Positions 46,451 through 55,971 of a stretch of DNA of 64,000 nt are shown here, piece after piece. The position numbers and the translations under genes were made by a program. Each line of letters begins with the position of its first letter. Within the stretch, counting starts at the first letter, position 1. The notes below the pieces were generated by a model that worked only from the letters and a program-made list of their open reading frames with translations, was not told where the DNA came from and ran no database searches. The stretch is taken from positions 133,317 to 197,316 of the forward strand of contig NZ_WTYT01000004.1 of assembly GCF_009827595.1 (NCBI RefSeq), written 5' to 3'. Source of the stretch: Altericroceibacterium endophyticum (GTDB lineage: Bacteria; Pseudomonadota; Alphaproteobacteria; Sphingomonadales; Sphingomonadaceae).

Positions 46451-46519
46451 TCGCGAAAGCCGGGCACGGCGCAAAGGGGCATATTTCGCAGGCCGCCAAT
46501 TGCCGCTAAGGCGGCAGGC

Positions 46520-47161
46520 ATGACCGCTGCTCCTGCCCTGCCCCCGCTACTCGACCTTGGCGGAACGATCGTCTTTGCCCTCACCGGCGCACTGCTGGCT
46601 GCGCGTCTGCGGCAAACCTTCGTGACCATGAGCTTTTTCGCATTGCTGACCGGCGTAGGCGGCGGAACTGTGCGTGATCTGATCATTGGCGCGGATGTGT
46701 TCTGGCTCCGCGATCCATGGGTATCGCCCACAATATTGGCAGTGGTGCTGCTTGCCTGGTTCACGCCCCGGCGCTGGTGGGAAGGTCAATTGCTCGAATG
46801 GGCCGATGCGGCGGGGCTCGCCGCCTTTGCCGTGCTCGGCACCGCCAAGGCGATGGCGTTCGATGTCGCGTTGCTTCCCGCGCTGGTTCTTGGTGTGGTC
46901 ACCGGATGCGCCGGAGGGGTCTTTCGCGACATTATCGCAGGTGTCCCCTCCATCATCATGCGGCCGGAGCTTTATGTCACGGCGGCGGCCTTGTCCGCTG
47001 CGCTCACCGGGATCGGCATCACAATGGGCCTTCCGGATGCAATAGTCTGGGCAGTGGCGGCGCTGTCCGGTTTTGTCCTGCGGGGCGTAGCGCTGATCTG
47101 GAAGATCGAACTACCCAGCTATGACGACCGGCATTCAGCGCCTGACGGTCGCGATCAGTAA
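46520..47161 (+). CDS. TRIC/UPF0126-type membrane channel protein
   Basis: 213 residues, about seven transmembrane helices made from two tandem UPF0126 repeats. Each repeat ends in a GG-x-x-RD motif: GVGGGTVRDLIIG and CAGGVFRDIIAG, typical of bacterial relatives of trimeric intracellular cation channels. The ion carried in bacteria is not settled. Its 3' end overlaps the convergent gene at 47155 by 7 bp. Confidence 0.88.
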   Translation: MTAAPALPPLLDLGGTIVFALTGALLAARLRQTFVTMSFFALLTGVGGGTVRDLIIGADVFWLRDPWVSPTILAVVLLAWFTPRRWWEGQLLEWADAAGLAAFAVLGTAKAMAFDVALLPALVLGVVTGCAGGVFRDIIAGVPSIIMRPELYVTAAALSAALTGIGITMGLPDAIVWAVAALSGFVLRGVALIWKIELPSYDDRHSAPDGRDQ

Positions 47162-47943
47162 CCGGCCGAGCCTACCACACGTTGGCGTAAAACGGCATAG
47201 GTCTGCGGATCATATTGCTCACCAACCGAGCCAGCCTGTGTGGCGCCGCTTTCGCGATAGATGGGCCGATCGTCACTACTTTGCCAATCATCACGCGGCG
47301 GCGCGCCCGGATAGGCATAATCATCGGCGGGCGCGTTATCCGCCCCCCAGCGTCCGGATGTTCCGATTTCGACATCCGACACACGGCCATTTGAATCGAT
47401 CCAGCACGTCCAGTCACGGCCATTATCCATGGTGCCGGCGACCTGCCATCCAGTGACATTGCGGTTTACCTCATCGACGCTGCCGATACGGCCATTTTCC
47501 TGCTCGACCCTTGCGGCACAGATGTCAGCCGCGCGGTCCAGCCCCTTGCTTTCGTAACCACTATTGCTGGGATAGCGCGCATCGGAGCGCTGAGGCGGAT
47601 AAGGCTGCCTTGTATCGCGGTCATTGCGATCGTTCTTGCTCGATGATGCTGCAATGGCCGCGATCGCGCCGAGCACGGCGACACCGGCAATAACGTCACC
47701 CGTGCGAATACCGCCGCGATGCCGGCGATGGCCGCGGTAACGATCATACCGATCGTACCGTCCATATCTGTCGTAACGATCGTACCGGTCATAGCGGCTG
47801 TGATGCATAGTCTCAGCCGAAGCATCATAGGCGCTGGCCGCATGCGGCTGTGAAAAATCGGCCGCCGATGCCGGCTGTCCGACGATGGCCAACGCCAGTG
47901 CGCCGCTAAGGACGCCCTTCACCACAATTCCCGCTTTCGCCAT
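47155..47943 (-). CDS. Secreted Arg/Tyr/Asp-rich repeat protein of unknown function
   Basis: 262 residues. Signal peptide (ends PASAADF), then RYD repeats (residues about 50-70), a short hydrophobic Gly/Ala stretch (TGDVIAGVAVLGAIAAIAAS), and a C-terminal domain with paired Cys (DICAARVEQENGRIGSVDEV, TCWIDSNGRVSDVEI). The next gene upstream on this strand (48041-48574) has the same order of parts, so the two are diverged tandem paralogues. The protein is probably periplasmic or surface; the role is unknown. Confidence 0.72.
   Translation of the reverse strand: MAKAGIVVKGVLSGALALAIVGQPASAADFSQPHAASAYDASAETMHHSRYDRYDRYDRYGRYDRYDRYRGHRRHRGGIRTGDVIAGVAVLGAIAAIAASSSKNDRNDRDTRQPYPPQRSDARYPSNSGYESKGLDRAADICAARVEQENGRIGSVDEVNRNVTGWQVAGTMDNGRDWTCWIDSNGRVSDVEIGTSGRWGADNAPADDYAYPGAPPRDDWQSSDDRPIYRESGATQAGSVGEQYDPQTYAVLRQRVVGSAGY
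47735..47797 (-). repeat. In-gene tandem repeat encoding RYD units
   Basis: Short imperfect tandem repeats of about 9-15 nt (variants of CGATCGTACCG on the plus strand) encode the Arg-Tyr-Asp run of the 262-residue protein. It is a coding repeat, not a CRISPR array: units are too short and have no spacers. Confidence 0.7.
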
Positions 47944-47984
47944 GTCATACTCCTGCCGGCCATCATGGCCACACTATCTAATGT

Positions 47985-48028
47985 GAGCGGTTCTGGCTGA
48001 GCGCAGCCTGAACCGCTCCGTTTTATTT
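47985..48028 (+). terminator. Plus-strand hairpin with T-rich tail between two minus-strand genes
   Basis: GAGCGGTTC (47985-47993) pairs with GAACCGCTC (48010-48018), with an inner GGCT/AGCC stem, followed by CGTTTTATTT. The T-run lies on the plus strand although both flanking genes read the other way. It may block antisense read-through from the TRIC gene, or act as a 5' leader hairpin for the 262-residue protein gene. Confidence 0.5.
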
Positions 48029-48040
48029 CAGACGCTTATA

Positions 48041-48574
48041 TCACAATCCGCGAAGACCACGGAAATTGACATCGACCACCCGGCCGCGCCGCACAACGCA
48101 CGTAAAGCGGCCTTCATCATAACCACCGCGTGAATAGCGCCAGTTACCACTGCGCTGATCGACAGCAATGCGGCCCTTTACCCGGAAACCGTTTCGGCGA
48201 CTGTCGACATCACGGATCTGGGTGACGTCGGCGCGACCACGTGAATAGCGTGAAGCTTTGCGTTCTGCGGCATAGACACACTGCTCAACCGCATCACGGC
48301 CGCTGGTGCGATAATAGCGACGGTCATAGCCGCGACGATAATCCCCGCGATAATCGCGGCCATAGCCACGACGGTAATCATGATCGTAGCGATCATTCTT
48401 TCCAGCGGAAGATGCGATCGCCGCAATGCCGCCGATGATCAATGCACCAGCGATTATCTCGCCAGCACCTATACCATCATCATGGCGATCCCGCGCCAAA
48501 GCAGGACTGGTCGAGGACAAGGCCATCGCACCTGCGACGGCGGTCCCGATCAGAGCTTTCGTAATCTTTTTCAT
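48041..48574 (-). CDS. Secreted Arg/Tyr/Asp-rich protein, paralogue of the 47155-47943 product
   Basis: 177 residues. Signal peptide (ends SPALARD), a Gly/Ala-rich hydrophobic stretch (GAGEIIAGALIIGGIAAIAS), an RGY/RDY-rich region (residues about 65-90), and a C-terminal domain with paired Cys (EQCVYAAERKASRYSRG, then FRVKGRIAV and FTCVVRRGRVVDVNFRG). The same CxxAxE...TCxxxxGRVxDVxx pattern occurs in the neighbouring 262-residue protein. Function unknown; probably periplasmic. Confidence 0.75.
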   Translation of the reverse strand: MKKITKALIGTAVAGAMALSSTSPALARDRHDDGIGAGEIIAGALIIGGIAAIASSAGKNDRYDHDYRRGYGRDYRGDYRRGYDRRYYRTSGRDAVEQCVYAAERKASRYSRGRADVTQIRDVDSRRNGFRVKGRIAVDQRSGNWRYSRGGYDEGRFTCVVRRGRVVDVNFRGLRGL

Positions 48575-48702
48575 CTTGCTCTTCCTTCAGTGCGACGGGA
48601 CCAATTTCCCGATCTCAGTCAAGGTTTAGAGCAATGGTGATGAGACGGTTCTGAACTCCAAGGACAGAAACCGTTCATATTTTATGCTATTTTTATGAAC
48701 AA

Positions 48703-50847
48703 TTACTCAATCTTGAGTCCGGTCCAATAGGCCAGGAAGGCGAGGACGTCGGCCGATTCCTCAATTGCCTTGTCGGTAGGCTTGCCCGAACCATGGCCGG
48801 CGCGGGTCTCGATCCGGATCAGATGCGGCTTCTTGCCCAGATCGGCCGCCTGCAAAGCGGCGGTATATTTGAAGCTGTGCCCTGGCACGACCCGGTCATC
48901 CGTATCGGCAGTCGTCACCAGCAATGCCGGATAATCTCTGCCCGATTGAATATTGTGGTAAGGTGAATAGGCACGCAGGACTTTGAAATCCTCTTCCTTT
49001 TCAGGATAGCCGTAATCGTCCACCCAATACCGGCCGGCTGTCCAACGATCGAACCGCAGCATGTCCATCACACCCACCGCAGCATTGCCAGCTGCGAAGA
49101 GATCCGGCCGCTGATTGGTGACCGCACCGACCAGCAGACCACCATTCGATCCGCCCTGAATGGCGAGGCCGTCTGCGGGCGTGATCCCTTCCGCTTTCAG
49201 GAATTCACCGGCAGCGATGAAATCGTCAAACACGTTCTGCTTATTGGCGAGGCGTCCACCATCATGCCATTCCTTGCCATATTCCCCGCCACCGCGAATA
49301 TTGGCGAGTGCGAATGCGCCGCCCGCCTGCAGCCACGCCATCCGACTGGCGGAAAAACCCGGCGTGAGTGAAATGTCGAAACCGCCATAACCATAAAGCA
49401 GCGTCGGCGCGGGTTCGCCACTTTCGGCTACATCGCGGCGACGGACGATAAACATCGGTACGCGCGTACCGTCCTTCGATGAGTAGAAGCGCTGTTCAAC
49501 CACGAAATTCTCAGGATCGAATTTCAGTTCCGGTGCCGCAAAGGGCGATTGGGCATTGCTGGCAAGATCAAGCTGGTAGATCGTGGCCGGACGGTTGAAG
49601 CTGGTGAAACTGTAGAAGGTTTCGGGATCGCCGGGCTCGCCATGGAAGCCGCTGGCTGTGCCCAGCCCGCCCAGCTCCAGTTCGCGCCGGAACGTCCCAT
49701 TCCGCTCATAGACAAGCGCGCGCGATGTTGCATCCTTCAGATAGGAGATGATCAGTCCGTCGCCTACCAAGGAGGCTCCGGCGACCGGTTCTGCCTTCTG
49801 CCCAACCACTTCGCGCCATTCGGGCGTAGCATCGTCGAGCGCAATGCTCATGATCCGGTAACGCGGAGCATCCTTATTGGTCGCAAACCACAAGCTCCCA
49901 CCGACACCGTCGATGAGGCTCCAGTCATTCTCGAATCCGGTAATCAGCGGGCGCGCTGACCACCCATTGCTGTCACGCTTGGCCAGATTGATCGCATGCA
50001 CTTCATAACGCGCATCGGTGCCCATGGAGCTGGTGATAACCGCCCATCGCCCGTCACTGGTGACGCTGGCAGTGTGACCCGCCTTTTCATTGTCCGGCGT
50101 GGCATAGACCAGTTCGTCTTCCGCCTGATTAGTACCCAGACGATGGAAATAAACCGCCTGATTGTAGTTCAGCGCCTGAAAATCCTCGCCCTCGGCGGGT
50201 TCGGGAAAACGTGAATAGAGGAAGCCCTCCTCGCCTACCCAGTCGAGAGCGGTGAATTTGGCCCAGCGAATTTCATCGTCAAGCGTTTCGCCCGTATCGA
50301 CATCGAGCACGCGCAGAATGCGCCAGTCTGTCCCACCATCCTGCACCGCATAGAGCAGATAGCGACCATCGGGCGAAACATCCCAGCCACTGAGCGCCGT
50401 GGCACCGTCATCGGCCCATGTGTTGGGGTCGAGCAACAGGCGCGGTTCACCGCCCAGACTATCCCGCACATAGAGCGGCGACTGGTTCTGCAGCCCTTCA
50501 TTACGGGTGTAGAAATAGCGCCCGCCCGCTTTCACAGGCGTCGAATACCGTTCGAAATCATAGAGCGATCCGATCCGTTTTTCGAACCATGAACGCGCGG
50601 GGAGCTTTTCAAGATAAGCATCGGTCACAGCATTTTGCCGCGCCACCCAATCGGCGACATCCTCATCCTGCCGAACATCCTGTTCGAGCCAGCGATAGGG
50701 ATCGGCGATCTCTTGGCCAAAGATGGTTTCGATACGCGATTCAGCGCGGGTTTCGGGATAATCGGGAGCTGTCATATCCTGAGCCGATAGCGGAGTGCCA
50801 AGTGCGGCGACAAGAGCGCTGACAAGAAATGCGGGTTTGGAAGACAT
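48703..50847 (-). CDS. S9A prolyl oligopeptidase family serine peptidase
   Basis: 714 residues. Signal peptide (VSALVAALGTPLSAQ), N-terminal beta-propeller, and a C-terminal alpha/beta hydrolase with nucleophile IQGGSNGGLLVG, catalytic Asp in TADTDDRVVPGHSFK, and His in RAGHGSGKP. Such enzymes cut short peptides after proline. The signal peptide predicts a periplasmic location. It lies downstream of the ribosomal block but after a terminator, so it is a separate unit. Confidence 0.94.
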   Translation of the reverse strand: MSSKPAFLVSALVAALGTPLSAQDMTAPDYPETRAESRIETIFGQEIADPYRWLEQDVRQDEDVADWVARQNAVTDAYLEKLPARSWFEKRIGSLYDFERYSTPVKAGGRYFYTRNEGLQNQSPLYVRDSLGGEPRLLLDPNTWADDGATALSGWDVSPDGRYLLYAVQDGGTDWRILRVLDVDTGETLDDEIRWAKFTALDWVGEEGFLYSRFPEPAEGEDFQALNYNQAVYFHRLGTNQAEDELVYATPDNEKAGHTASVTSDGRWAVITSSMGTDARYEVHAINLAKRDSNGWSARPLITGFENDWSLIDGVGGSLWFATNKDAPRYRIMSIALDDATPEWREVVGQKAEPVAGASLVGDGLIISYLKDATSRALVYERNGTFRRELELGGLGTASGFHGEPGDPETFYSFTSFNRPATIYQLDLASNAQSPFAAPELKFDPENFVVEQRFYSSKDGTRVPMFIVRRRDVAESGEPAPTLLYGYGGFDISLTPGFSASRMAWLQAGGAFALANIRGGGEYGKEWHDGGRLANKQNVFDDFIAAGEFLKAEGITPADGLAIQGGSNGGLLVGAVTNQRPDLFAAGNAAVGVMDMLRFDRWTAGRYWVDDYGYPEKEEDFKVLRAYSPYHNIQSGRDYPALLVTTADTDDRVVPGHSFKYTAALQAADLGKKPHLIRIETRAGHGSGKPTDKAIEESADVLAFLAYWTGLKIE

Positions 50848-50917
50848 GACGACCTTTCACTGGTTTCAGGGGAAACCTTAACACCGCAGCAGGTCGAGGC
50901 AAGCCGGCAAAGTTGCA

Positions 50918-50949
50918 CAAAAAACGGCCGGAGATCGCTCCCCGGCCGT
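50918..50949 (-). terminator. Terminator of the ribosomal protein block, after rplQ
   Basis: On the minus strand ACGGCCGG pairs with CCGGCCGT (arms 50924-50931 and 50942-50949) and runs into a T-run (A-run 50919-50923 on the plus strand). It starts 26 bp after the rplQ stop. Confidence 0.88.
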
Positions 50950-50974
50950 CCTTGTTCAAATTTGCGCGAAGCGA

Positions 50975-51406
50975 TCAGGCTTCGGCGAATTCTTCTTGAT
51001 CTTCATTCATCACCGGGCCGCTATCCTGGCCCTTGGCTTCGACATCGCGATCCACGAGTTCGATCACGGCCATCTGGGCCGCGTCGGAACCACGATAGCC
51101 TGCCTTGATGATGCGCGTGTAGCCGCCATCGCGGCCCTTGTAACGCTCTGCCAGCGTGTCGAAGAGCTTAACGAGCTGCGCATCGTCGAGCAGACGGCTA
51201 TGCGCGAGACGACGGTTGGAAAGGCCGCCACGCTTTGCCAGCGTGATCAGCTTTTCGACATAGGGACGAAGTTCCTTGGCCTTCGGCAAGGTGGTGGTGA
51301 TCTGCTCATGCTTGATGAGAGCCGCCGCCATATTGCGGAACAGGGCCGTACGGTGGCCGCTGGTGCGGTTCAGCTTACGCTGTGAAATACCATGACGCAT
51401 ATTCAA
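50975..51406 (-). CDS. rplQ: 50S ribosomal protein L17
   Basis: 143 residues. The conserved N terminus [20 protein letters not shown] and the core [20 protein letters not shown] are L17. The last 25 residues form an acidic tail longer than in E. coli L17 (127 residues). It is the final gene of the block, 129 bp after rpoA, with a terminator just beyond. The frame opens MNMRHG, so ATG 51400 (MRHG) is an alternative start. Confidence 0.96.
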   Translation of the reverse strand: MNMRHGISQRKLNRTSGHRTALFRNMAAALIKHEQITTTLPKAKELRPYVEKLITLAKRGGLSNRRLAHSRLLDDAQLVKLFDTLAERYKGRDGGYTRIIKAGYRGSDAAQMAVIELVDRDVEAKGQDSGPVMNEDQEEFAEA

Positions 51407-51535
51407 TTACTCCGTTCGTAAAGGGCCCGTATGAGGTAGCCCGAAACCGGCCGATTAAAGGGTCGGCCCTGTTACCCTGATGCCCCGGCCACTGGCCGAA
51501 GCAGGCCCGCCCCAGATGGAGCGAGCCCGAAACGA

Positions 51536-52591
51536 TTAACCCAGCAGCTCTTGTTCGAGCTTCTTGGCCATTTCCTCGATATTCTCAGGCGGCCAGCCAG
51601 GAATATCCATGCCGAGGCGGAGCCCCATGCTGGAAAGAACTTCCTTGATCTCGTTGAGCGACTTGCGGCCGAAATTCGGCGTACGCAGCATCTCGGTTTC
51701 GGTCTTCTGAACCAGATCGCCGATATAGATGATGTTGTCGTTCTTGAGGCAGTTCGCCGAACGGACCGAAAGTTCCAGCTCGTCCACCTTCTTGAGAAGG
51801 TAACGGTTGAGCTGGTTCGCGTCGCTTTCTTCCGGCTGTGCAGCCACACCGATCATCTGGCTCGAAGGCTGCGGAATGCCGTCTTCGAAGTGGACGAACA
51901 GCGTCAGCTGATCCTGCAGGATGCGCGCCGCATAAGCGATCGCATCTTCAGGAGTGACCGTGCCATCAGTTTCGATTGTCAGCGAGAGCTTGTCATAATC
52001 GAGTTCCTGACCAACGCGGGCATTCTCGACCTTGTAGCTAACCTGACGAATCGGCGAATAAAGCGAATCAACCGGGATCAGACCGATCGGCGCATCGGCC
52101 GGGCGGTTCTGAACAGCAGGGGAATACCCCTTACCAACATCGGCGGTCAGTTCCATGTTGAAGGTCGCGCCTTCATCAAGGTGACAGATCACCAGATCCT
52201 TGTTGAGCACTTCGATATCGCCGGTAACGGCAATATCACCGGCCTTCACTTGCGCCGGGCCTGTCGCGGAAAGCTGCAAGCGCTTGGCGCCTTCACCTTC
52301 CATCTTGAGCGCAATCTGCTTCACGTTCAAAACGATATCGGTGACATCCTCGCGGACGCCGGCAAGCGAGGAAAATTCATGCAGCACATTCTCGATCTTG
52401 ATCGAGGTGATGGCGGCACCCTGAAGCGAGGAAAGCAACACACGGCGCAGCGCGTTGCCGAGCGTCAGGCCATAGCCACGTTCAAGCGGCTCGGCGACAA
52501 AGGTCGCTTTCCGCTTGGCATCGGCGCCGGTCTTGATGTCCAGGCTGTTGGGTTTCTTCAGTTCCTGCCAATTCTTCATATTGACGGACAT
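51536..52591 (-). CDS. rpoA: DNA-directed RNA polymerase alpha subunit
   Basis: 351 residues. The N-terminal dimerisation domain includes [20 protein letters not shown] and [19 protein letters not shown]; the C-terminal DNA- and activator-binding domain includes [20 protein letters not shown] and [19 protein letters not shown]. Length is normal for alphaproteobacteria (about 338-355). GGGGAAG precedes ATG 52591. It lies between rpsK and rplQ as usual. Confidence 0.98.
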   Translation of the reverse strand: MSVNMKNWQELKKPNSLDIKTGADAKRKATFVAEPLERGYGLTLGNALRRVLLSSLQGAAITSIKIENVLHEFSSLAGVREDVTDIVLNVKQIALKMEGEGAKRLQLSATGPAQVKAGDIAVTGDIEVLNKDLVICHLDEGATFNMELTADVGKGYSPAVQNRPADAPIGLIPVDSLYSPIRQVSYKVENARVGQELDYDKLSLTIETDGTVTPEDAIAYAARILQDQLTLFVHFEDGIPQPSSQMIGVAAQPEESDANQLNRYLLKKVDELELSVRSANCLKNDNIIYIGDLVQKTETEMLRTPNFGRKSLNEIKEVLSSMGLRLGMDIPGWPPENIEEMAKKLEQELLG

Positions 52592-52700
52592 AGACTTCCC
52601 CTAGGTAGATGTGCTGACAGCAACGGCCGCTGACGTTAAACGCCGCGGCCGATGCGAATTTGCGGGTGTGGACCGACTGTGGCCCACAAAGCAGGTTCGA

Positions 52701-53090
52701 TCAGACGCGGCGGCGTTTGGACGGCCTCACGCCATTATGCGGGATCGGGGTCACATCGCGAATGGAGGTGATGGTAAAGCCCACCGCCTGCAACGCGCGA
52801 AGAGCGCTTTCGCGGCCCGAACCCGGGCCCTTGATTTCAACTTCGAGAGTGCGGACGCCGTGTTCGGCGGCCTTTTTGCCTGCATCGTCCGCAGCCACCT
52901 GAGCGGCATAGGGGGTCGACTTACGGCTGCCCTTGAAGCCCATAGCCCCGGCAGAGGACCAGCTGATAGCATTGCCCTGTGCGTCGGTGATGGTGATCAT
53001 GGTGTTATTGAAGCTGGCGTTTACATGCGCAACACCTGAAGAGATGTTCTTGCGCTCACGCCGGCGAATACGTTGCGGTTCGCGTGCCAT
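52701..53090 (-). CDS. rpsK: 30S ribosomal protein S11
   Basis: 129 residues, standard length. The core reads [20 protein letters not shown] and [20 protein letters not shown]; the C-terminal end, [20 protein letters not shown], is the strongly conserved rRNA-binding tail of S11 on the small-subunit platform. It follows rpsM by 56 bp and precedes rpoA by 109 bp. Confidence 0.98.
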   Translation of the reverse strand: MAREPQRIRRRERKNISSGVAHVNASFNNTMITITDAQGNAISWSSAGAMGFKGSRKSTPYAAQVAADDAGKKAAEHGVRTLEVEIKGPGSGRESALRALQAVGFTITSIRDVTPIPHNGVRPSKRRRV

Positions 53091-53146
53091 GGTTCGTATC
53101 CTGTCTGCGAAAATCTGGAAAGGCTTTAAGCGTCAGACGCTAAAGC

Positions 53147-53515
53147 TTACTTCTTCTTGCCGGCGATCGGCTTGGCTTTGCCCTTGCGGGTGCGCGCATT
53201 GGTATGCGTACGCTGTCCGCGAACCGGCAGGCCTTTACGATGACGCAGGCCGCGATAGCAGGCCAGATCCATCAGACGCTTGATATTCATCGCAGTTTCG
53301 CGACGAAGGTCACCTTCCACCGTATATTCTGCATCGATCGTTTCACGGATCTGCAGAACTTCTGCATCGGAAAGATCCTGCACGCGCGTGGCGTGATCAA
53401 TACCGATCTTGTCGGCGATCTTCTTTGCACCGGTCGGGCCGATACCATGAATATAGGTGAGCGCGATGATTACGCGCTTATTTGTGGGGATATTTACCCC
53501 GGCAATACGAGCCAA
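53147..53515 (-). CDS. rpsM: 30S ribosomal protein S13
   Basis: 122 residues. [33 protein letters not shown] and the basic tail [20 protein letters not shown] are S13 signatures; it contacts 16S rRNA in the small-subunit head and bridges to the large subunit. It begins the alpha part of the block after a 286-bp gap from adk, a gap that probably contains its own promoter and in which I saw no gene or clear terminator. Confidence 0.98.
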   Translation of the reverse strand: MARIAGVNIPTNKRVIIALTYIHGIGPTGAKKIADKIGIDHATRVQDLSDAEVLQIRETIDAEYTVEGDLRRETAMNIKRLMDLACYRGLRHRKGLPVRGQRTHTNARTRKGKAKPIAGKKK

Positions 53516-53801
53516 TTAACTTCTCCATGCTCCACAGGAAAAACGCATTTCAGCGTCTCCTATCTCATCGCTCAAAACACTTGACGCAATCGGCAGCCCC
53601 AAAGGCAAAAAGCCCGGTTGAAACAGATCATTTTCTGCTCCGTGCCGGACTAACCCGAAATTGTCGAATGAATTGGTCGCTTAGAATGATTCGCGCAATG
53701 CGTCAACAGCCTACCGCTGCCGAATACGCAAAGCGCCAATCCACTATAACTTTTCAAATATCGCCATCCGCCCGCAAGATCAAAATCCGGCGAAACAGTG
53801 A

Positions 53802-54449
53802 TCAGCGTGCCAGAACGCTTTCGATCGAAGCACTCACTTCATCCATGCCCGCCATCCCGTCAACACGGGTCACAATGCCTTGATCTTCATAGAAGGGCAG
53901 GATCGGAGCGGTCTTCTTGCGATATTCGGCCATCCGAGTGCGAACGGCCTCTTCATTATCGTCCTTGCGCCGCTTAAACTCGGTATTACCGCATTTGTCG
54001 CAGACGCCTTCCACTTTGGGCAGTTTGAACTGATCGTGATAGCCTTCGCCGCATTTGGCACAGGTGAAGCGACCTGTGATACGTTCCACCAATGCGTCTT
54101 CATTGACTTCCAGCTCGATCACGTGGTCCAGATTGCGACCATGCTTGGCGAGAATCTTGTCCAACTGCACAGCCTGATCTGAAGTGCGCGGGTAGCCGTC
54201 AAAAATGGCCCCGACGTCGTCACCCATGGCGGCCAGCTCGGCATCAATCAGGGCGGAAACGATTTTATCAGAAACCAGCTCACCGCGATCCATGATCTCT
54301 GCAGCCTTCACCCCAATCGGTGTTTTTGCCGAAACGGCAGCACGCAGCATATCTCCAGTAGAGAGCTGGCGCATCCCGTGATGATCCACGAGACGCCCCG
54401 ACTGCGTGCCCTTGCCTGCGCCCGGAGGGCCAAGAAGAATAATGTTCAT
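53802..54449 (-). CDS. adk: Adenylate kinase with zinc-type LID
   Basis: 215 residues. P-loop GPPGAGKGTQ at the N terminus, then DGYPRTSDQA and RMAEYRKKTAPILPFYEDQG. The LID domain carries a four-cysteine zinc site (CAKCGEGYHD, then VCDKCGNTEF), which many Gram-negative enzymes lack but some alphaproteobacteria have. Converts ATP + AMP to 2 ADP. Position between secY and rpsM is typical of alphaproteobacteria; ATG 54449 lies 24 bp after the secY stop. Confidence 0.97.
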   Translation of the reverse strand: MNIILLGPPGAGKGTQSGRLVDHHGMRQLSTGDMLRAAVSAKTPIGVKAAEIMDRGELVSDKIVSALIDAELAAMGDDVGAIFDGYPRTSDQAVQLDKILAKHGRNLDHVIELEVNEDALVERITGRFTCAKCGEGYHDQFKLPKVEGVCDKCGNTEFKRRKDDNEEAVRTRMAEYRKKTAPILPFYEDQGIVTRVDGMAGMDEVSASIESVLAR

Positions 54450-54473
54450 GTCTGCTCCCCCTCCGGAACGTCT

Positions 54474-55838
54474 TTAACGCAGCCGGCCCTTCAGTTTCGC
54501 TTTTTTGATCAGGTCACCATATTGGTGCGCCAGAAGATGTGACTGCATCTGCGTGATAGTGTCCACCGTCACATTGACCACAATCAACAGGCTGGTCCCG
54601 CCCAGGAACAGCGGAATCCCCGTTTGTGCGATCATATATTCTGGCACCACGCAAACCACTGTCAGATAGATCGCGCCGACCACGGTAATGCGTGTCAGGA
54701 CGTAATCGAGATAATCTGCCGTTCGCTTGCCTGGGCGAATACCCGGAATGAAGCCACCGTTCTTTTTCAGATTTTCGGCAGTTTCTTCAGGATTGAACAC
54801 CACTGCGGTATAGAAGAACGCAAAGAAGATGATCCCTGCCGCATAGAGCGCCATGTAAAGCGGCTGACCATGCTGCAAATACTGGTTCAGCGCGACGATA
54901 ACACCGCCTGCGGTGCTTTCTGTGGAGACCGAATTGCCGGCAAACTGACTGATCGTCAGCGGCAGCAGCAGCAACGAGCTTGCAAAGATCGGCGGGATAA
55001 CACCCGCGGTGTTGATCTTCAGCGGCAAGTGGCTGCGATCGGCCTGCATCATTCCGCGCTGCGTCGCCCGCTTGGGATACTGGATCAGAAGCCGGCGCTG
55101 AGCACGCTCCATGAAACAGATGCCCAGCACCAGAGCCACCAGCATGACAACGAGACCAATGATCGTGAAGGCACTGATAGAACCCGAACGACCGCCCTCA
55201 AACAGATTGGCGGTAAAGGTCGGGAACTGCGCAACGATACCCGCCATAATGATCAGCGATACGCCGTTACCAATACCGCGCGAAGTGATTTGCTCACCAA
55301 GCCACAGCAGGAACATCGTACCGCCGACGAGGCTGATCACCGCACTGATACGGAAAATATAGCCAGGATCGACCACTGCCTGCAGGCCGCTCTGCGCGCC
55401 ATAGGCTTCGAGACCCGAGGCAAGGAACCAGCCCTGCACTGCGCAAAGGAAGACCGTGCCGTAGCGTGTGTATTGATTGAGCTTTGTGCGACCGCTTTCG
55501 CCTTCCTTCTTCAGCGCCATCAGCGCCGGATGAAGCGATGCAGCGAGCTGCACCACGATCGAAGCGGTAATATAGGGCATAACGCCGAGCGCGATGAGAC
55601 TCATGCGCTCAAGGCTGCCACCCGAGAATGTGTTGAACAGATCGAGAATGCCGCCGCGCGTCTGCGCATAGAGATCCTGCAGGATCAACGGATTCACACC
55701 CGGCAGCGGAACGAAGCTTAGAAAGCGGAATACGATCAGTGCTCCGATCGTGAACCAGATCCTCTGCTTAAGCTCGGTCGCTTTCGAGAAATTGGCGAGG
55801 CTGAGATTGCTCGCAATATTATCGGCGCGTGATGCCAT
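54474..55838 (-). CDS. secY: Preprotein translocase subunit SecY
   Basis: 454 residues with ten transmembrane helices. The plug/TM2 region reads FNTFSGGSLERMSLIALGVM; conserved loops include QYPKRATQRGM and GFIPGIRPGKRTADYLDYVL, the latter in the cytosolic C5 loop that contacts SecA and the ribosome. Forms the central channel of the Sec translocon with SecE and SecG. Downstream of rplO by 133 bp and upstream of adk. Confidence 0.98.
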   Translation of the reverse strand: MASRADNIASNLSLANFSKATELKQRIWFTIGALIVFRFLSFVPLPGVNPLILQDLYAQTRGGILDLFNTFSGGSLERMSLIALGVMPYITASIVVQLAASLHPALMALKKEGESGRTKLNQYTRYGTVFLCAVQGWFLASGLEAYGAQSGLQAVVDPGYIFRISAVISLVGGTMFLLWLGEQITSRGIGNGVSLIIMAGIVAQFPTFTANLFEGGRSGSISAFTIIGLVVMLVALVLGICFMERAQRRLLIQYPKRATQRGMMQADRSHLPLKINTAGVIPPIFASSLLLLPLTISQFAGNSVSTESTAGGVIVALNQYLQHGQPLYMALYAAGIIFFAFFYTAVVFNPEETAENLKKNGGFIPGIRPGKRTADYLDYVLTRITVVGAIYLTVVCVVPEYMIAQTGIPLFLGGTSLLIVVNVTVDTITQMQSHLLAHQYGDLIKKAKLKGRLR

Positions 55839-55971
55839 GGATTCGAAATGCCTTGTTTGGCCAAAAGCCTTGTTTGAGCAGCCGCCATTGGCTGGGCCGC
55901 CCCTTTGTTAGGTGCATGCCCATATAGGCAGTGGGCGGAGATGTCGAACCCCCGCCCACCAAATCATGTGA

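Noticed and set aside
46501-46516. Hairpin TGCCGC-TAAG-GCGGCA before the TRIC gene as a terminator of the efflux operon
   Set aside because: The stem is only 6 bp with no T-run, and it sits directly before the TRIC start codon.
47735-47797. Possible CRISPR-like short repeats
   Set aside because: Units are about 9-15 bp, contiguous and in frame, encoding RYD repeats; there are no spacers and no cas genes.
53516-53801. Terminator or small gene between adk and rpsM
   Set aside because: Only short, weak stems (for example CCGG repeats) and no credible frame; the gap is reported as probably holding an rpsM promoter without a placed site.
54624-55721. 365-codon open frame on the plus strand
   Set aside because: Antisense to secY; His/Arg/Gln-rich composition and no domain.
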